Positions 57,157 to 64,000 of a stretch of 64,000 bases of DNA are shown here, piece by piece (position 1 is the stretch's first letter; each line of letters starts with the position of its first letter). The position numbers and the translations under genes are program-made. The notes below the pieces were generated by a model. The model did no database searches, was not told the origin of the DNA, and was given only the letters and a program-made list of their open reading frames with translations. This DNA is from Steroidobacteraceae bacterium. GTDB lineage: Bacteria; Pseudomonadota; Gammaproteobacteria; Steroidobacterales; Steroidobacteraceae. Where the stretch lies: assembly GCA_019187495.1 (NCBI GenBank), contig JABAQN010000011.1, forward strand, positions 1 through 64,000, read 5' to 3'.

Positions 57157-58351
57157 GCGCGAGCCCTCCGAAGCGCCGCTGCAGCAGGTCTTCATCGGCG
57201 CTCGCGCGCGATCTCTCGGCGAGCGTCACGGCGCGCACCACGAGCTGGTGCGCGCGGGCAGGCACGAGATCCTCGGGAATACGCTGCCCCTCGCTCACCC
57301 GCGTGACCGGCAATCGCGCGTGGATGAGCGCCGAGAGCACGCCGCCGAGGCTCGCCGCCTCATCGAGCTTGGTCAGCAGGCAACATGAAAGCGGCACGGC
57401 CGCGAAGCGTGCGAGCGTCTCTTCGGCCGCACCGGCCTGGGCGCTCGCCGACAGCACCAGCGCCATTTCGAGCGCGGGATGCGCGCCCGCGATCGCCTCG
57501 AGTTTTGCGCCGAGCCGCAGGTCGCGCTGGCTGACGCCGGCGGTGTCGATCAGCACGAGCGGCGTGTCGGCGAGGCTCGCGAGCAGGCGCTCGAGCTCGC
57601 GCCGATGTTCGACCGCGTGCGCGGGCACGCCGAGCAGGCGGCCGAGGTTGTGGATCTGTTCCTGCGCGCCGAAGCGCACGCCATCGGTCGATACGAGCAC
57701 GATGCCCTGCGGGCCGCGCTCGAGCACCCAGCGCGCGGCGAGCTTGGCGATCGCGGTCGACTTGCCGACGCCCGTCGGGCCGACGAACGCGACGCGACCG
57801 CCCTCCGAGAGCCATCGGTCTTCGGCGACCGGTATCTTCTGCGCGAGTACCGCGCGCGCGCGATGCTGGGCGCGCTGCAGGTCGAGCCGCGCCGGCAGGT
57901 CCGCGATGATCGAGGCCGCGATGTCGTTCGCGAGCCCCATCTGCGTGAGCCCGGTGAGCACTTCGGCCTGCACCGGCGCGCGTCGCGTGAGGTCGTTCCA
58001 CGCGAGCGTCGCGAGCTGGTTCTCGAGCAGGCGGCGAAGGCTGCGCAGCTCGGTCCGCATGTCGTCGACCTCGGTGGCGGCCTCGCTTGGCGAGCCGCGC
58101 GCCGCGAGGCCCGCGAGCGCCGCCGCTGCATCCGCCTCCGCCCCCGTCGTGAGATCGATCGCCTGGTCCGGGCTATCCGGTCGGGACGGTGCGAAGTCGG
58201 CCGGCTGCAGGTCGAAGTCCATCGCTGCGACGACTTCCACCCCGCCTTCGACCTTGCGCGTCGACAGGATGACGGCGTCGGGCCCCTGGGCGTCGCGGAT
58301 CTGGCGCAGGCATTCAGCCATGTCCTTCGCGACGTAGCGTCTCATGTTCAT
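57143..58351 (-). CDS. flhF: FlhF, SRP-like GTPase for flagellar placement
   Basis: GTPase that selects the pole for flagellar assembly. The 402-residue protein has an N-terminal B domain (MRRYVAKDMAECLRQIRDAQGPDAVILSTRK type start), a variable linker, an N domain and the G domain with GPTGVGKST (191-199), STDGVRFGAQEQIHNL, LIDTAGVSQRD and LTKLDEAASLGGVL. It starts 22 bases after flhA and overlaps flhG. Together FlhF and FlhG indicate a polar flagellum. Confidence 0.96.
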   Translation of the reverse strand: MNMRRYVAKDMAECLRQIRDAQGPDAVILSTRKVEGGVEVVAAMDFDLQPADFAPSRPDSPDQAIDLTTGAEADAAAALAGLAARGSPSEAATEVDDMRTELRSLRRLLENQLATLAWNDLTRRAPVQAEVLTGLTQMGLANDIAASIIADLPARLDLQRAQHRARAVLAQKIPVAEDRWLSEGGRVAFVGPTGVGKSTAIAKLAARWVLERGPQGIVLVSTDGVRFGAQEQIHNLGRLLGVPAHAVEHRRELERLLASLADTPLVLIDTAGVSQRDLRLGAKLEAIAGAHPALEMALVLSASAQAGAAEETLARFAAVPLSCCLLTKLDEAASLGGVLSALIHARLPVTRVSEGQRIPEDLVPARAHQLVVRAVTLAERSRASADEDLLQRRFGGLAHALA

Positions 58352-58373
58352 GTTGCTGGTCTCCGTTTCACGC

Positions 58374-60467
58374 TCAGCGGCCCACCGCCGTCACGAGCCG
58401 CACCCTGCGGTTGTCCGGGATCTCGTTCCAGGCGAGCACGTGCAGGCCGGGAACTCCCGCGCGCAGGAAGCGCGCCAAAGTCGGTCGCAGCGTCGGCGGC
58501 ACGAGCAGGACGGCGGGTTCACCCGCCACCTCCTGGCGCCGCGCGGCATCCGCGATCTGCTTCTGCAGGCGTTCCGCGAGGCCCGGCTCGAGTCCGGGCG
58601 TCACGGCACCGCCACCTGCCCCCGAACCTTGCAAGAGCTGTTCCAGTTCGGGTTCGAGTGTCATCACCGGCAACTCCTCGGCGAGCCCGGCGATGTCCTG
58701 CACGATCTGGCGGCCGAGTGCGATGCGAACCTGCGCCTGCAGCGCCGCCGGATCCTGCGTGCGCAGCGCATGCTCGGCGAGCGCTTCGACGATCGCGCGC
58801 GTGTTGCGGATCGGGATGCGCTCGGCGAGCAGGCCCTGCAACACGCGGACGAGCACGCTGAGCGGCAGCGCCTTCGGCACGAGATCCTCGACGAGCTTCG
58901 GCGCCGACTTGCCGAGGGTCGTGAGCAGCTGCTGCACTTCCTCGTGGCCGAGGAGTTCGTGCGCGTGCTGGCCGATGACGTGCGACAGGTGCGTGGCGAT
59001 CACGGTGCCCGCATCGACGACCGTGTAGCCGAGCGTCTGCGCATGCTCGCGCGTGGCCGGCTCGATCCACACGGCCTCCATTCCGAACGCCGGATCGCGC
59101 GTCGCAATGCCGTTCACGGCGCCGAACACGCGGCCCGGGTTGATCGCGAGTTCGCGATCCGGATGCACGACGCCCTCGCCCACCGTGACGCCCGCGAGAT
59201 TGATCCGGTAGGAGTTGGGCGCCAGCTCGAGATTGTCGCGGATGTGCACGGGTTGCACGAGGAAGCCGAGCTCCTGCGAGAGTTTCCTTCGCACGCCGCG
59301 GATGCGCGCGAGCAGATCGCCCGCCTGCGCGCGGTCGAGCAACGACACGAGCCGGTAGCCCACCTCGAGCGAGATGGCCTCGACCGGCCGCACGTCGTCC
59401 CAGGTCACGTCCTGCGCCTCCGCCGGCGCAGGCGCCACGACGGGCGCGGCGACCGGCGCCGCCTGCGCCGCGAGCTCGCGCCTGCGGCGCCACCAGGCGG
59501 CCCCCCCGCATGCCGCGGCCATCAGCAGGAAGGCGGCATTCGGCATGCCGGGCACGATGCCCATCACCGCGAGGAGTCCCGCGGCGGTCCACAGCGCACG
59601 CGGCTTGCCGAAGAGCTGGCGCGCCACCTCGCCCCCCATGTCCTGCTCGCCCGACATGCGCGTGACGATCAGCGCCACCGCGGTCGAGAGCAGCAGCGCG
59701 GGCAGCTGCGCGACGAGGCCGTCACCGATCGTGAGCAGCGCGTAGGTCCGGGCGGCGTCGCCGGCGGCCATGTCGTGCATCATCGTGCCGATCGCGAGTC
59801 CGCCGACCATGTTGATGATCACGATCAGGATGCCGGCCGTCGCGTCGCCGCGCACGAATTTGCTCGCGCCGTCCATCGAGCCGTAGAAATCCGCTTCGGC
59901 GCGGACTTCCGCGCGGCGCCGGCGCGCTTCATCCTGCGTGATCAGACCCGCATTGAGGTCCGCATCGATCGCCATCTGCTTGCCGGGCATCGCATCGAGC
60001 GTGAAGCGCGCACTCACCTCCGAGATGCGGCCCGCGCCCTTGGTGACCACGACGAAATTGACGATCGTCAGGATCACGAACACCACCACGCCGACGACAT
60101 AGTTGCCGCCGATCACGAACTCGCCGAAGGATTCGATCACGTGCCCGGCCGCGCCCGTGCCCTGGTGGCCGTGCATCAGCACGACGCGGGTCGAGGCGAC
60201 GTTCAGCGCGAGGCGCAGCAGCGTCGCGAGCAGCAGCACGGTCGGGAACACGCCGAACTCGAGCGGCCGCGCCACGTAGAACACGGCCATCACGATCACG
60301 ATCGACAGCGCGATGTTGAAAGTGAACAGCGCATCGAGCGCCAGCGGCGGCAGCGGCACGATCACCATCGCGAGCACCGCGAGGAGACCGATCGGCACGC
60401 CGAGCCCCGAACGCAGCAGCGTATTGAATGACGGCAACGCGGAGGCGGGCGGTGTGGCCATCGTCAT
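58374..60467 (-). CDS. flhA: FlhA, flagellar export gate protein
   Basis: Large membrane subunit of the flagellar export gate. The 697-residue protein has an N-terminal part with eight membrane helices (to about residue 340), including the conserved FHIPEP-like cytoplasmic loop with KGAGRISEVSARFTLDAMPGKQMAIDADL, and a C-terminal cytoplasmic domain (about 370-697) that docks chaperone-substrate complexes. The ATG overlaps the flhB stop (ATGA); a second ATG two codons later is possible. Order flhB-flhA-flhF is conserved. Confidence 0.97.
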   Translation of the reverse strand: MTMATPPASALPSFNTLLRSGLGVPIGLLAVLAMVIVPLPPLALDALFTFNIALSIVIVMAVFYVARPLEFGVFPTVLLLATLLRLALNVASTRVVLMHGHQGTGAAGHVIESFGEFVIGGNYVVGVVVFVILTIVNFVVVTKGAGRISEVSARFTLDAMPGKQMAIDADLNAGLITQDEARRRRAEVRAEADFYGSMDGASKFVRGDATAGILIVIINMVGGLAIGTMMHDMAAGDAARTYALLTIGDGLVAQLPALLLSTAVALIVTRMSGEQDMGGEVARQLFGKPRALWTAAGLLAVMGIVPGMPNAAFLLMAAACGGAAWWRRRRELAAQAAPVAAPVVAPAPAEAQDVTWDDVRPVEAISLEVGYRLVSLLDRAQAGDLLARIRGVRRKLSQELGFLVQPVHIRDNLELAPNSYRINLAGVTVGEGVVHPDRELAINPGRVFGAVNGIATRDPAFGMEAVWIEPATREHAQTLGYTVVDAGTVIATHLSHVIGQHAHELLGHEEVQQLLTTLGKSAPKLVEDLVPKALPLSVLVRVLQGLLAERIPIRNTRAIVEALAEHALRTQDPAALQAQVRIALGRQIVQDIAGLAEELPVMTLEPELEQLLQGSGAGGGAVTPGLEPGLAERLQKQIADAARRQEVAGEPAVLLVPPTLRPTLARFLRAGVPGLHVLAWNEIPDNRRVRLVTAVGR

Positions 60468-61570
60468 TGACCCATTGCCGGTGGGGGCGGTAGCGCCACG
60501 CCGGCATCGCGGGCGACGCGCAACTGGAACACGTAGGTGAGCACCTGCGCGACCGCGGCGTAGAGTGCCGCGGGAATCTCGCCGCCGATCGCGACGCTGC
60601 GATGCAGGGCGCGCGCCAGCGGCGGTGCCTCGACGATCGGCACGCCGTTCTCGCCGGCGACCTCGCGGATGCGCGCGGCGATGAGGTCGGTGCCCTTCGC
60701 GACGACGATCGGCGCACGCATGCGGGAATCCTCGTAGCGCAGCGCCACCGCATAGTGCGTCGGGTTGGTCACGACCACCGATGCGGTCGGCACATCCTGC
60801 AGCATGCGACCCTGTGCGAGCGTCTGCTGGATCCGGCGGATGCGGCCCTTCACCTCCGGCGATCCGTCCGATTCGCGGTACTCCCGCTTCACCTCGTCGC
60901 GTGTCATGCGCAGTTCACGCGCATGGCGCCACATCTGGTAGGGCACATCGACGCCCGCGATCAGGACGAGTGCCGCGGCGAGGCCGATCAGCGCCGTGCC
61001 GACGAGGCCGAAGGCCGTGCCGATGGCCGCTTCGGGTGCCTGCGCGCCGAGCCCGCGAAGCTGCGGTGCGCTGCGCCACAGGGACCAGACCGCGACAGCC
61101 GCGACCAGCCCGAACTTCGCGAACGCCTTCCACAGCTCCACGAGGCCGCGGACCGAGAACATGCGCTGCACGCCCTTGAGCGGATTCAGGCGCCCGAACT
61201 GCGGCATGAGCGCCTTCGAGGTGAAGTTCCAGCCGCCGAGCGCGAGCGGCGCGAGCAGCACGGCGAGCAGCACGATGCCGAGGATGGGCAGGCAGGCGAT
61301 ACCGACTTCGAGCAGCGCACGCGACAACGCGGGAACGAGGCGCGCCTCGTCGAGCGCTTCGACCGGCGAGAGTTCCAGTCCATGGCGCAGGGCGGCGAGC
61401 ACCGCGGCACCGAGCCGTCCGCCGAGCAGGGTCAACGCGATCGCCGCGGCCACGAGCACGACGCAGGTCGAGAGCTCCTGCGAACGCAGCACCTGGCCCT
61501 CTCGACGCGCCTCCTCGGCGCGCTTCGGTGTCGCGGCTTCGGTCCGTTCCTGCTGGTCGTGCTCCGACAT
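60464..61570 (-). CDS. flhB: FlhB, flagellar export switch protein
   Basis: Membrane protein that switches export specificity from rod/hook to filament substrates by autocleavage. The 368-residue protein has a basic start (ERTEAATPKRAEEARREGQV), four membrane helices to about residue 210 and the cytoplasmic domain with the autocleavage motif Asn269-Pro-Thr-His272 (VVVTNPTHYAVAL). A short tail ends PPPPAMGQ. It follows fliR by nine bases and overlaps flhA by four. Confidence 0.97.
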   Translation of the reverse strand: MSEHDQQERTEAATPKRAEEARREGQVLRSQELSTCVVLVAAAIALTLLGGRLGAAVLAALRHGLELSPVEALDEARLVPALSRALLEVGIACLPILGIVLLAVLLAPLALGGWNFTSKALMPQFGRLNPLKGVQRMFSVRGLVELWKAFAKFGLVAAVAVWSLWRSAPQLRGLGAQAPEAAIGTAFGLVGTALIGLAAALVLIAGVDVPYQMWRHARELRMTRDEVKREYRESDGSPEVKGRIRRIQQTLAQGRMLQDVPTASVVVTNPTHYAVALRYEDSRMRAPIVVAKGTDLIAARIREVAGENGVPIVEAPPLARALHRSVAIGGEIPAALYAAVAQVLTYVFQLRVARDAGVALPPPPAMGQ

Positions 61571-61579
61571 GGATGGCCT

Positions 61580-62350
61580 TCAGCGGGCAAAGCCGCCGAG
61601 TACGGAGAACGCTTCCGCGAGCAGCGAGATGAAGCCCGACTGCATCGCCGGCAGCCCGAGCAGCACCACCACGAGGCCGAAGGCGAGCGTCACCGGGAAG
61701 CCGACCGCGAACAGGTTGAGCGTCGGCGCCGCGCGGCTCATCACGCCGAAGGCGAGGTTCGCGATCAGCATCGCCGTCATGCCCGGCAGCGCGACCATCA
61801 GCGAACCCGAGATCACGCGCCCCGTCCAGATCGCGAGCGTCCACAGCTCCGAAGTGCCGAAGCCACCGGCGCCGGGCGGCAGTGTCCGCAGGCTCCCGGC
61901 CAGCAGTTCGATCAGCGCGAGATGCCCATCGAGCGCGAGGAAAGTCAGCACCACGATCAGCGTGTAGAGCTGGCCCAGCACCGGCGTGCTGACGCCCCGC
62001 ACCGGGTCCATGTTGAATGCGAACGACAGGCCGCTCGTGTTTGCGAGCAGCTGGCCGCCGAGCCCGACCGCGTCGAACACGACCTGCAGCGCAAAGCCGA
62101 TGGTGACCCCGATCAGCAGCTGCTCGGCGATGATCGCGACCGCCGCCGCCGACAGCAGGTCGACGGCAGGCACCGGCGCAAGCGGCGCCACGGCCACGGC
62201 GATCGCGAGCGCGAGCACGAGACGGATGCGTGCCGGCACGAACACCGCGCCGAACACCGGCGCCACCATCAGGCAGGCACCGATGCGCACGAAGGGCAGC
62301 AGGTATTGCGCGATCAGCGCACCGAGTTGTGTGGTCGTCAGCGTGATCAT
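61580..62350 (-). CDS. fliR: FliR, flagellar export apparatus protein
   Basis: Membrane component of the FliPQR export gate. The 256-residue protein is very hydrophobic, with about six segments, and shows family features such as RIGACLMVAPVFGAVFVPARIRLVLALAIAVA at the start and AVGLGGQLLANTSGLSFA. It follows fliQ by nine bases and precedes flhB, the standard order. Nothing unusual was seen. Confidence 0.96.
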   Translation of the reverse strand: MITLTTTQLGALIAQYLLPFVRIGACLMVAPVFGAVFVPARIRLVLALAIAVAVAPLAPVPAVDLLSAAAVAIIAEQLLIGVTIGFALQVVFDAVGLGGQLLANTSGLSFAFNMDPVRGVSTPVLGQLYTLIVVLTFLALDGHLALIELLAGSLRTLPPGAGGFGTSELWTLAIWTGRVISGSLMVALPGMTAMLIANLAFGVMSRAAPTLNLFAVGFPVTLAFGLVVVLLGLPAMQSGFISLLAEAFSVLGGFAR

Positions 62351-62359
62351 GCCGGCGCC

Positions 62360-62629
62360 TCAGCGCAGCATCCCGGGAATGCTCTCGAAGAGCTCCCGCG
62401 TGTAACCGACGATCAGCTTCAGCATCCAGGGGCCCGCGATCATCAGCGTGACCGCCATCGCGAGCAGCTTCGGGATGAACGACAGCGTCATTTCGTTGAT
62501 CTGCGTCGCCGCCTGGAACACGCCGACCAGCAGGCCCACCGCGAGCGCGACCAGCAGCATCGGCGCGGCGAGCAGCAGCGTGACCTCGAGCGCGTGGCGG
62601 CCGATGGCGAGCACTTCGTCGGGCGTCAT
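62360..62629 (-). CDS. fliQ: FliQ, flagellar export apparatus protein
   Basis: Small two-helix membrane subunit of the export gate. The 89-residue product, exactly the family size, begins [20 protein letters not shown] and contains [23 protein letters not shown]. Its ATG (62627-62629) overlaps the fliP stop (ATGA). The open frame continues far upstream only as a shadow of fliP. Confidence 0.96.
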   Translation of the reverse strand: MTPDEVLAIGRHALEVTLLLAAPMLLVALAVGLLVGVFQAATQINEMTLSFIPKLLAMAVTLMIAGPWMLKLIVGYTRELFESIPGMLR

Positions 62630-63378
62630 GGATTGAAGCTCGCGGCGAGCGTGCCGATCACGAGCGACCAGCCGTCGACCAGCACGAACAGCATCAGCTT
62701 GAACGGCAGCGAGATGAGCACCGGCGAGAGCATCATCATGCCCATCGACATCAGGATGCTCGCGACGACCAGATCGATGATCACGAACGGGATGAAGATG
62801 AGAAAGCCGATCATGAAGGCGCTTTTCAGCTCGCTCGTGATGAAGGACGGCACGAGGACCGAGAACGGCACGGCCTCCGGGCCCGCATACCCCTGGCCGC
62901 CGGAGATGCGCACGAAGGTCGCGATATCGCTCTCGCGCGTCTGGCCGAGCATGAATTTGCGCAGCGGATCGCCCGCCTTCTCGAGCGCCGTTCCCATTTC
63001 GATGGTCCCGGCCATGTAGGGCCCGAGCGCCTCGCTGTTGATGCGATCGAATACCGGCGCCATCACGAACAGCGTCAGGAACAGCGACAGCCCGACGATC
63101 ACCTGGTTCGGCGGCGCCTGGCCGGCGCCGAGCGCCTGGCGCAGGATCGCGAGCACGATCACGATGCGCGTGAAGGACGTCATCATCAGCAGGATCGCCG
63201 GCAGGAAGGTGATCGCGGTCATCAGCGCGAGCACCTGCAGCGACAGCGACCAGGTCTGGCCCCCGCCCGGCGTGTTCTCGATCGTGACGGCCGGCAGACC
63301 CGCGGCGGCCGAGGCCAGCGAGGGGAGCAGGCATGCCATCAGCAGCCCTGCCAATCCCGCCAGTGCGCGCCGCTTCAT
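62626..63378 (-). CDS. fliP: FliP, flagellar export apparatus protein
   Basis: Core membrane subunit of the export gate. The 250-residue protein starts with a cleavable signal peptide ([19 protein letters not shown], then SLASA), usual for FliP, and has four further hydrophobic segments. Family motifs include [61 protein letters not shown] and [22 protein letters not shown]. The ATG overlaps the fliO stop, and its stop overlaps fliQ. Confidence 0.97.
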   Translation of the reverse strand: MKRRALAGLAGLLMACLLPSLASAAAGLPAVTIENTPGGGQTWSLSLQVLALMTAITFLPAILLMMTSFTRIVIVLAILRQALGAGQAPPNQVIVGLSLFLTLFVMAPVFDRINSEALGPYMAGTIEMGTALEKAGDPLRKFMLGQTRESDIATFVRISGGQGYAGPEAVPFSVLVPSFITSELKSAFMIGFLIFIPFVIIDLVVASILMSMGMMMLSPVLISLPFKLMLFVLVDGWSLVIGTLAASFNP

Positions 63379-63809
63379 CGGGCGAGCCCGAGGCTGCGGC
63401 GCAGCAGCGTGCGGAAGTCGGTGGCGGCTGCGCCCGATGGCACAGCGGCGGTGTCGGTGCCCGCGCTCGCGAACGCATCGGGCGGCACTTCGTGCAGCAG
63501 GCTCACCTGCCCGGCCGCCACGCCGACCAGGAGTCGCGCACCGCCACAGGCGAGCAGCACCACGCGTTCCTTCTGGCCGACAGCGATCTCGTCGACGATC
63601 GCGAGCACCCGGGCGCCACCGCGCGGCAATCCGCGCAGGCGCTTCATGGCCCAGGCGCAGGCGAAGATCACGAGCAGCACGATGCCGAGCGCGAGCAGCA
63701 CTTCGCCCGCACCGCCCGCCGCGGACGCGGCCGCATGGCCGGCGGCCTGTGGCGCGGCGAACGGTGCCGGCACCGACGCCGGCGCGGCATCGAGCAGGGG
63801 CTGGCTCAT
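63375..63809 (-). CDS. fliO: FliO, flagellar export apparatus assembly protein
   Basis: Assembly factor for the FliPQR gate. The 144-residue protein has an Ala/Pro-rich N-terminal part, one membrane helix ([18 protein letters not shown], about 38-55) and a small cytoplasmic domain with [23 protein letters not shown] and [15 protein letters not shown]. FliO is poorly conserved, so this rests on these motifs and on the fliN-fliO-fliP order. The start overlaps the fliN stop (ATGA). Confidence 0.93.
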   Translation of the reverse strand: MSQPLLDAAPASVPAPFAAPQAAGHAAASAAGGAGEVLLALGIVLLVIFACAWAMKRLRGLPRGGARVLAIVDEIAVGQKERVVLLACGGARLLVGVAAGQVSLLHEVPPDAFASAGTDTAAVPSGAAATDFRTLLRRSLGLAR

Positions 63810-64000
63810 TTGAGCTTGCGGATCCGTTCGGCCGGACTGATCACGTCAGTGAGCCGGATGCCGAATTTCTCGTTGACGACGACGACCTCGCCATGGGCGA
63901 TCAGCGTGCCGTTGACGAACACGTCGAGCGCCTCGCCCGCCGCGCGCTCCAGCTCGACGACCGATCCCTGGTTCAGCTGCAGCAGGTTGCGGATCGGAAT
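63806..64000 (-). CDS. fliN: FliN, flagellar motor switch protein (C-terminal part, cut by the window end)
   Basis: The last 64 residues of a SpoA-domain protein. The visible sequence contains [40 protein letters not shown] and [18 protein letters not shown], followed by RKLK and the stop. This is the conserved C-terminal domain of FliN, which forms the lower C-ring of the rotor and binds export substrates and CheY signals. The stop overlaps the fliO start as ATGA. FliM shares this domain, but the gene order with fliO and the sequence favour FliN. Confidence 0.95.
   Translation of the reverse strand: MPIRNLLQLNQGSVVELERAAGEALDVFVNGTLIAHGEVVVVNEKFGIRLTDVISPAERIRKLK

Noticed and set aside
60602-63019. 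805-codon open frame on the + strand across flhB, fliR, fliQ and fliP
   Set aside because: Antisense shadow of four well-recognised flagellar genes, with no ribosome site or domain.

Overview
The window is GC-rich and densely packed with bacterial genes. Several features point to a motile gammaproteobacterium. The FlhF/FlhG/FliA flagellar block with MotC/MotD-type stators is typical of polar-flagellated species. The yceD-rpmF-plsX-fabH order, an Escherichia coli-type SOS box (CTGT-N8-ACAG) and an RNase E gene fit the same group. A lineage near Xanthomonadales, Nevskiales or Steroidobacterales is possible but is inference. No rRNA, tRNA, CRISPR array or complete insertion sequence was seen.

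Layout. 1-3254 (+): end of a type II secretion operon (Ala/Pro-rich tail of an upstream gene, gspE, gspF) and a small acidic protein. 3561-10945 (-): a secreted Rhs/YD-repeat island with lower-GC tips. It holds a frameshifted FN3/YD leader gene, a full-length Rhs protein with a metalloprotease-like tip, a lipoprotein, a second Rhs core fragment that is a 969-bp copy of the first, a probable C-terminal domain ORF and a four-helix membrane protein. 11081-20793 (-): a 2-oxoacid dehydrogenase (fused E1, then E2) tightly coupled to paaABCDE-paaG-paaZ for phenylacetyl-CoA breakdown, with a divergent Lrp/AsnC regulator at 20920-21390. 21394-27675 (-): an AttH-like/FtsX-like/ATPase transport set, a tyrosine phenol-lyase-like enzyme and its own Lrp regulator. 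27733-34526 (-): an SOS mutagenesis operon, lexA-VOC-imuA-imuB-GFA-dnaE2, behind a LexA box. 34916-44072: housekeeping genes (alanine-zipper lipoprotein, PIG-L deacetylase, fabH-plsX-rpmF-yceD, maf, rluC, rne, low-molecular-weight phosphatase). 44104-64000 (-): chemotaxis and flagellar genes from fliN (cut by the window end) through fliOPQR-flhBA-flhF-flhG-fliA-cheY-motC-motD-DUF2802-cheA-cheW-mcp-cheR-cheB to two HDOD genes.

How the genes work together. E1/E2 next to paa suggests that an aryl 2-oxoacid such as phenylpyruvate is decarboxylated directly to the CoA thioester used by PaaABCE, so no PaaK ligase would be needed here. The lexA operon ties translesion synthesis to DNA damage. The flagellar block runs from export gate through placement control and sigma-28 to stator and chemotaxis signalling.

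The most unusual structure is a set of palindromic repeats. One family occurs between gspE and gspF, upstream of lexA, and twice inside imuB in the same reading frame and phase. A separate 74-bp, almost perfect palindrome sits in frame in the FtsX-like permease gene. These resemble protein-coding palindromic elements, as known from Rickettsia, in a GC-rich proteobacterium.
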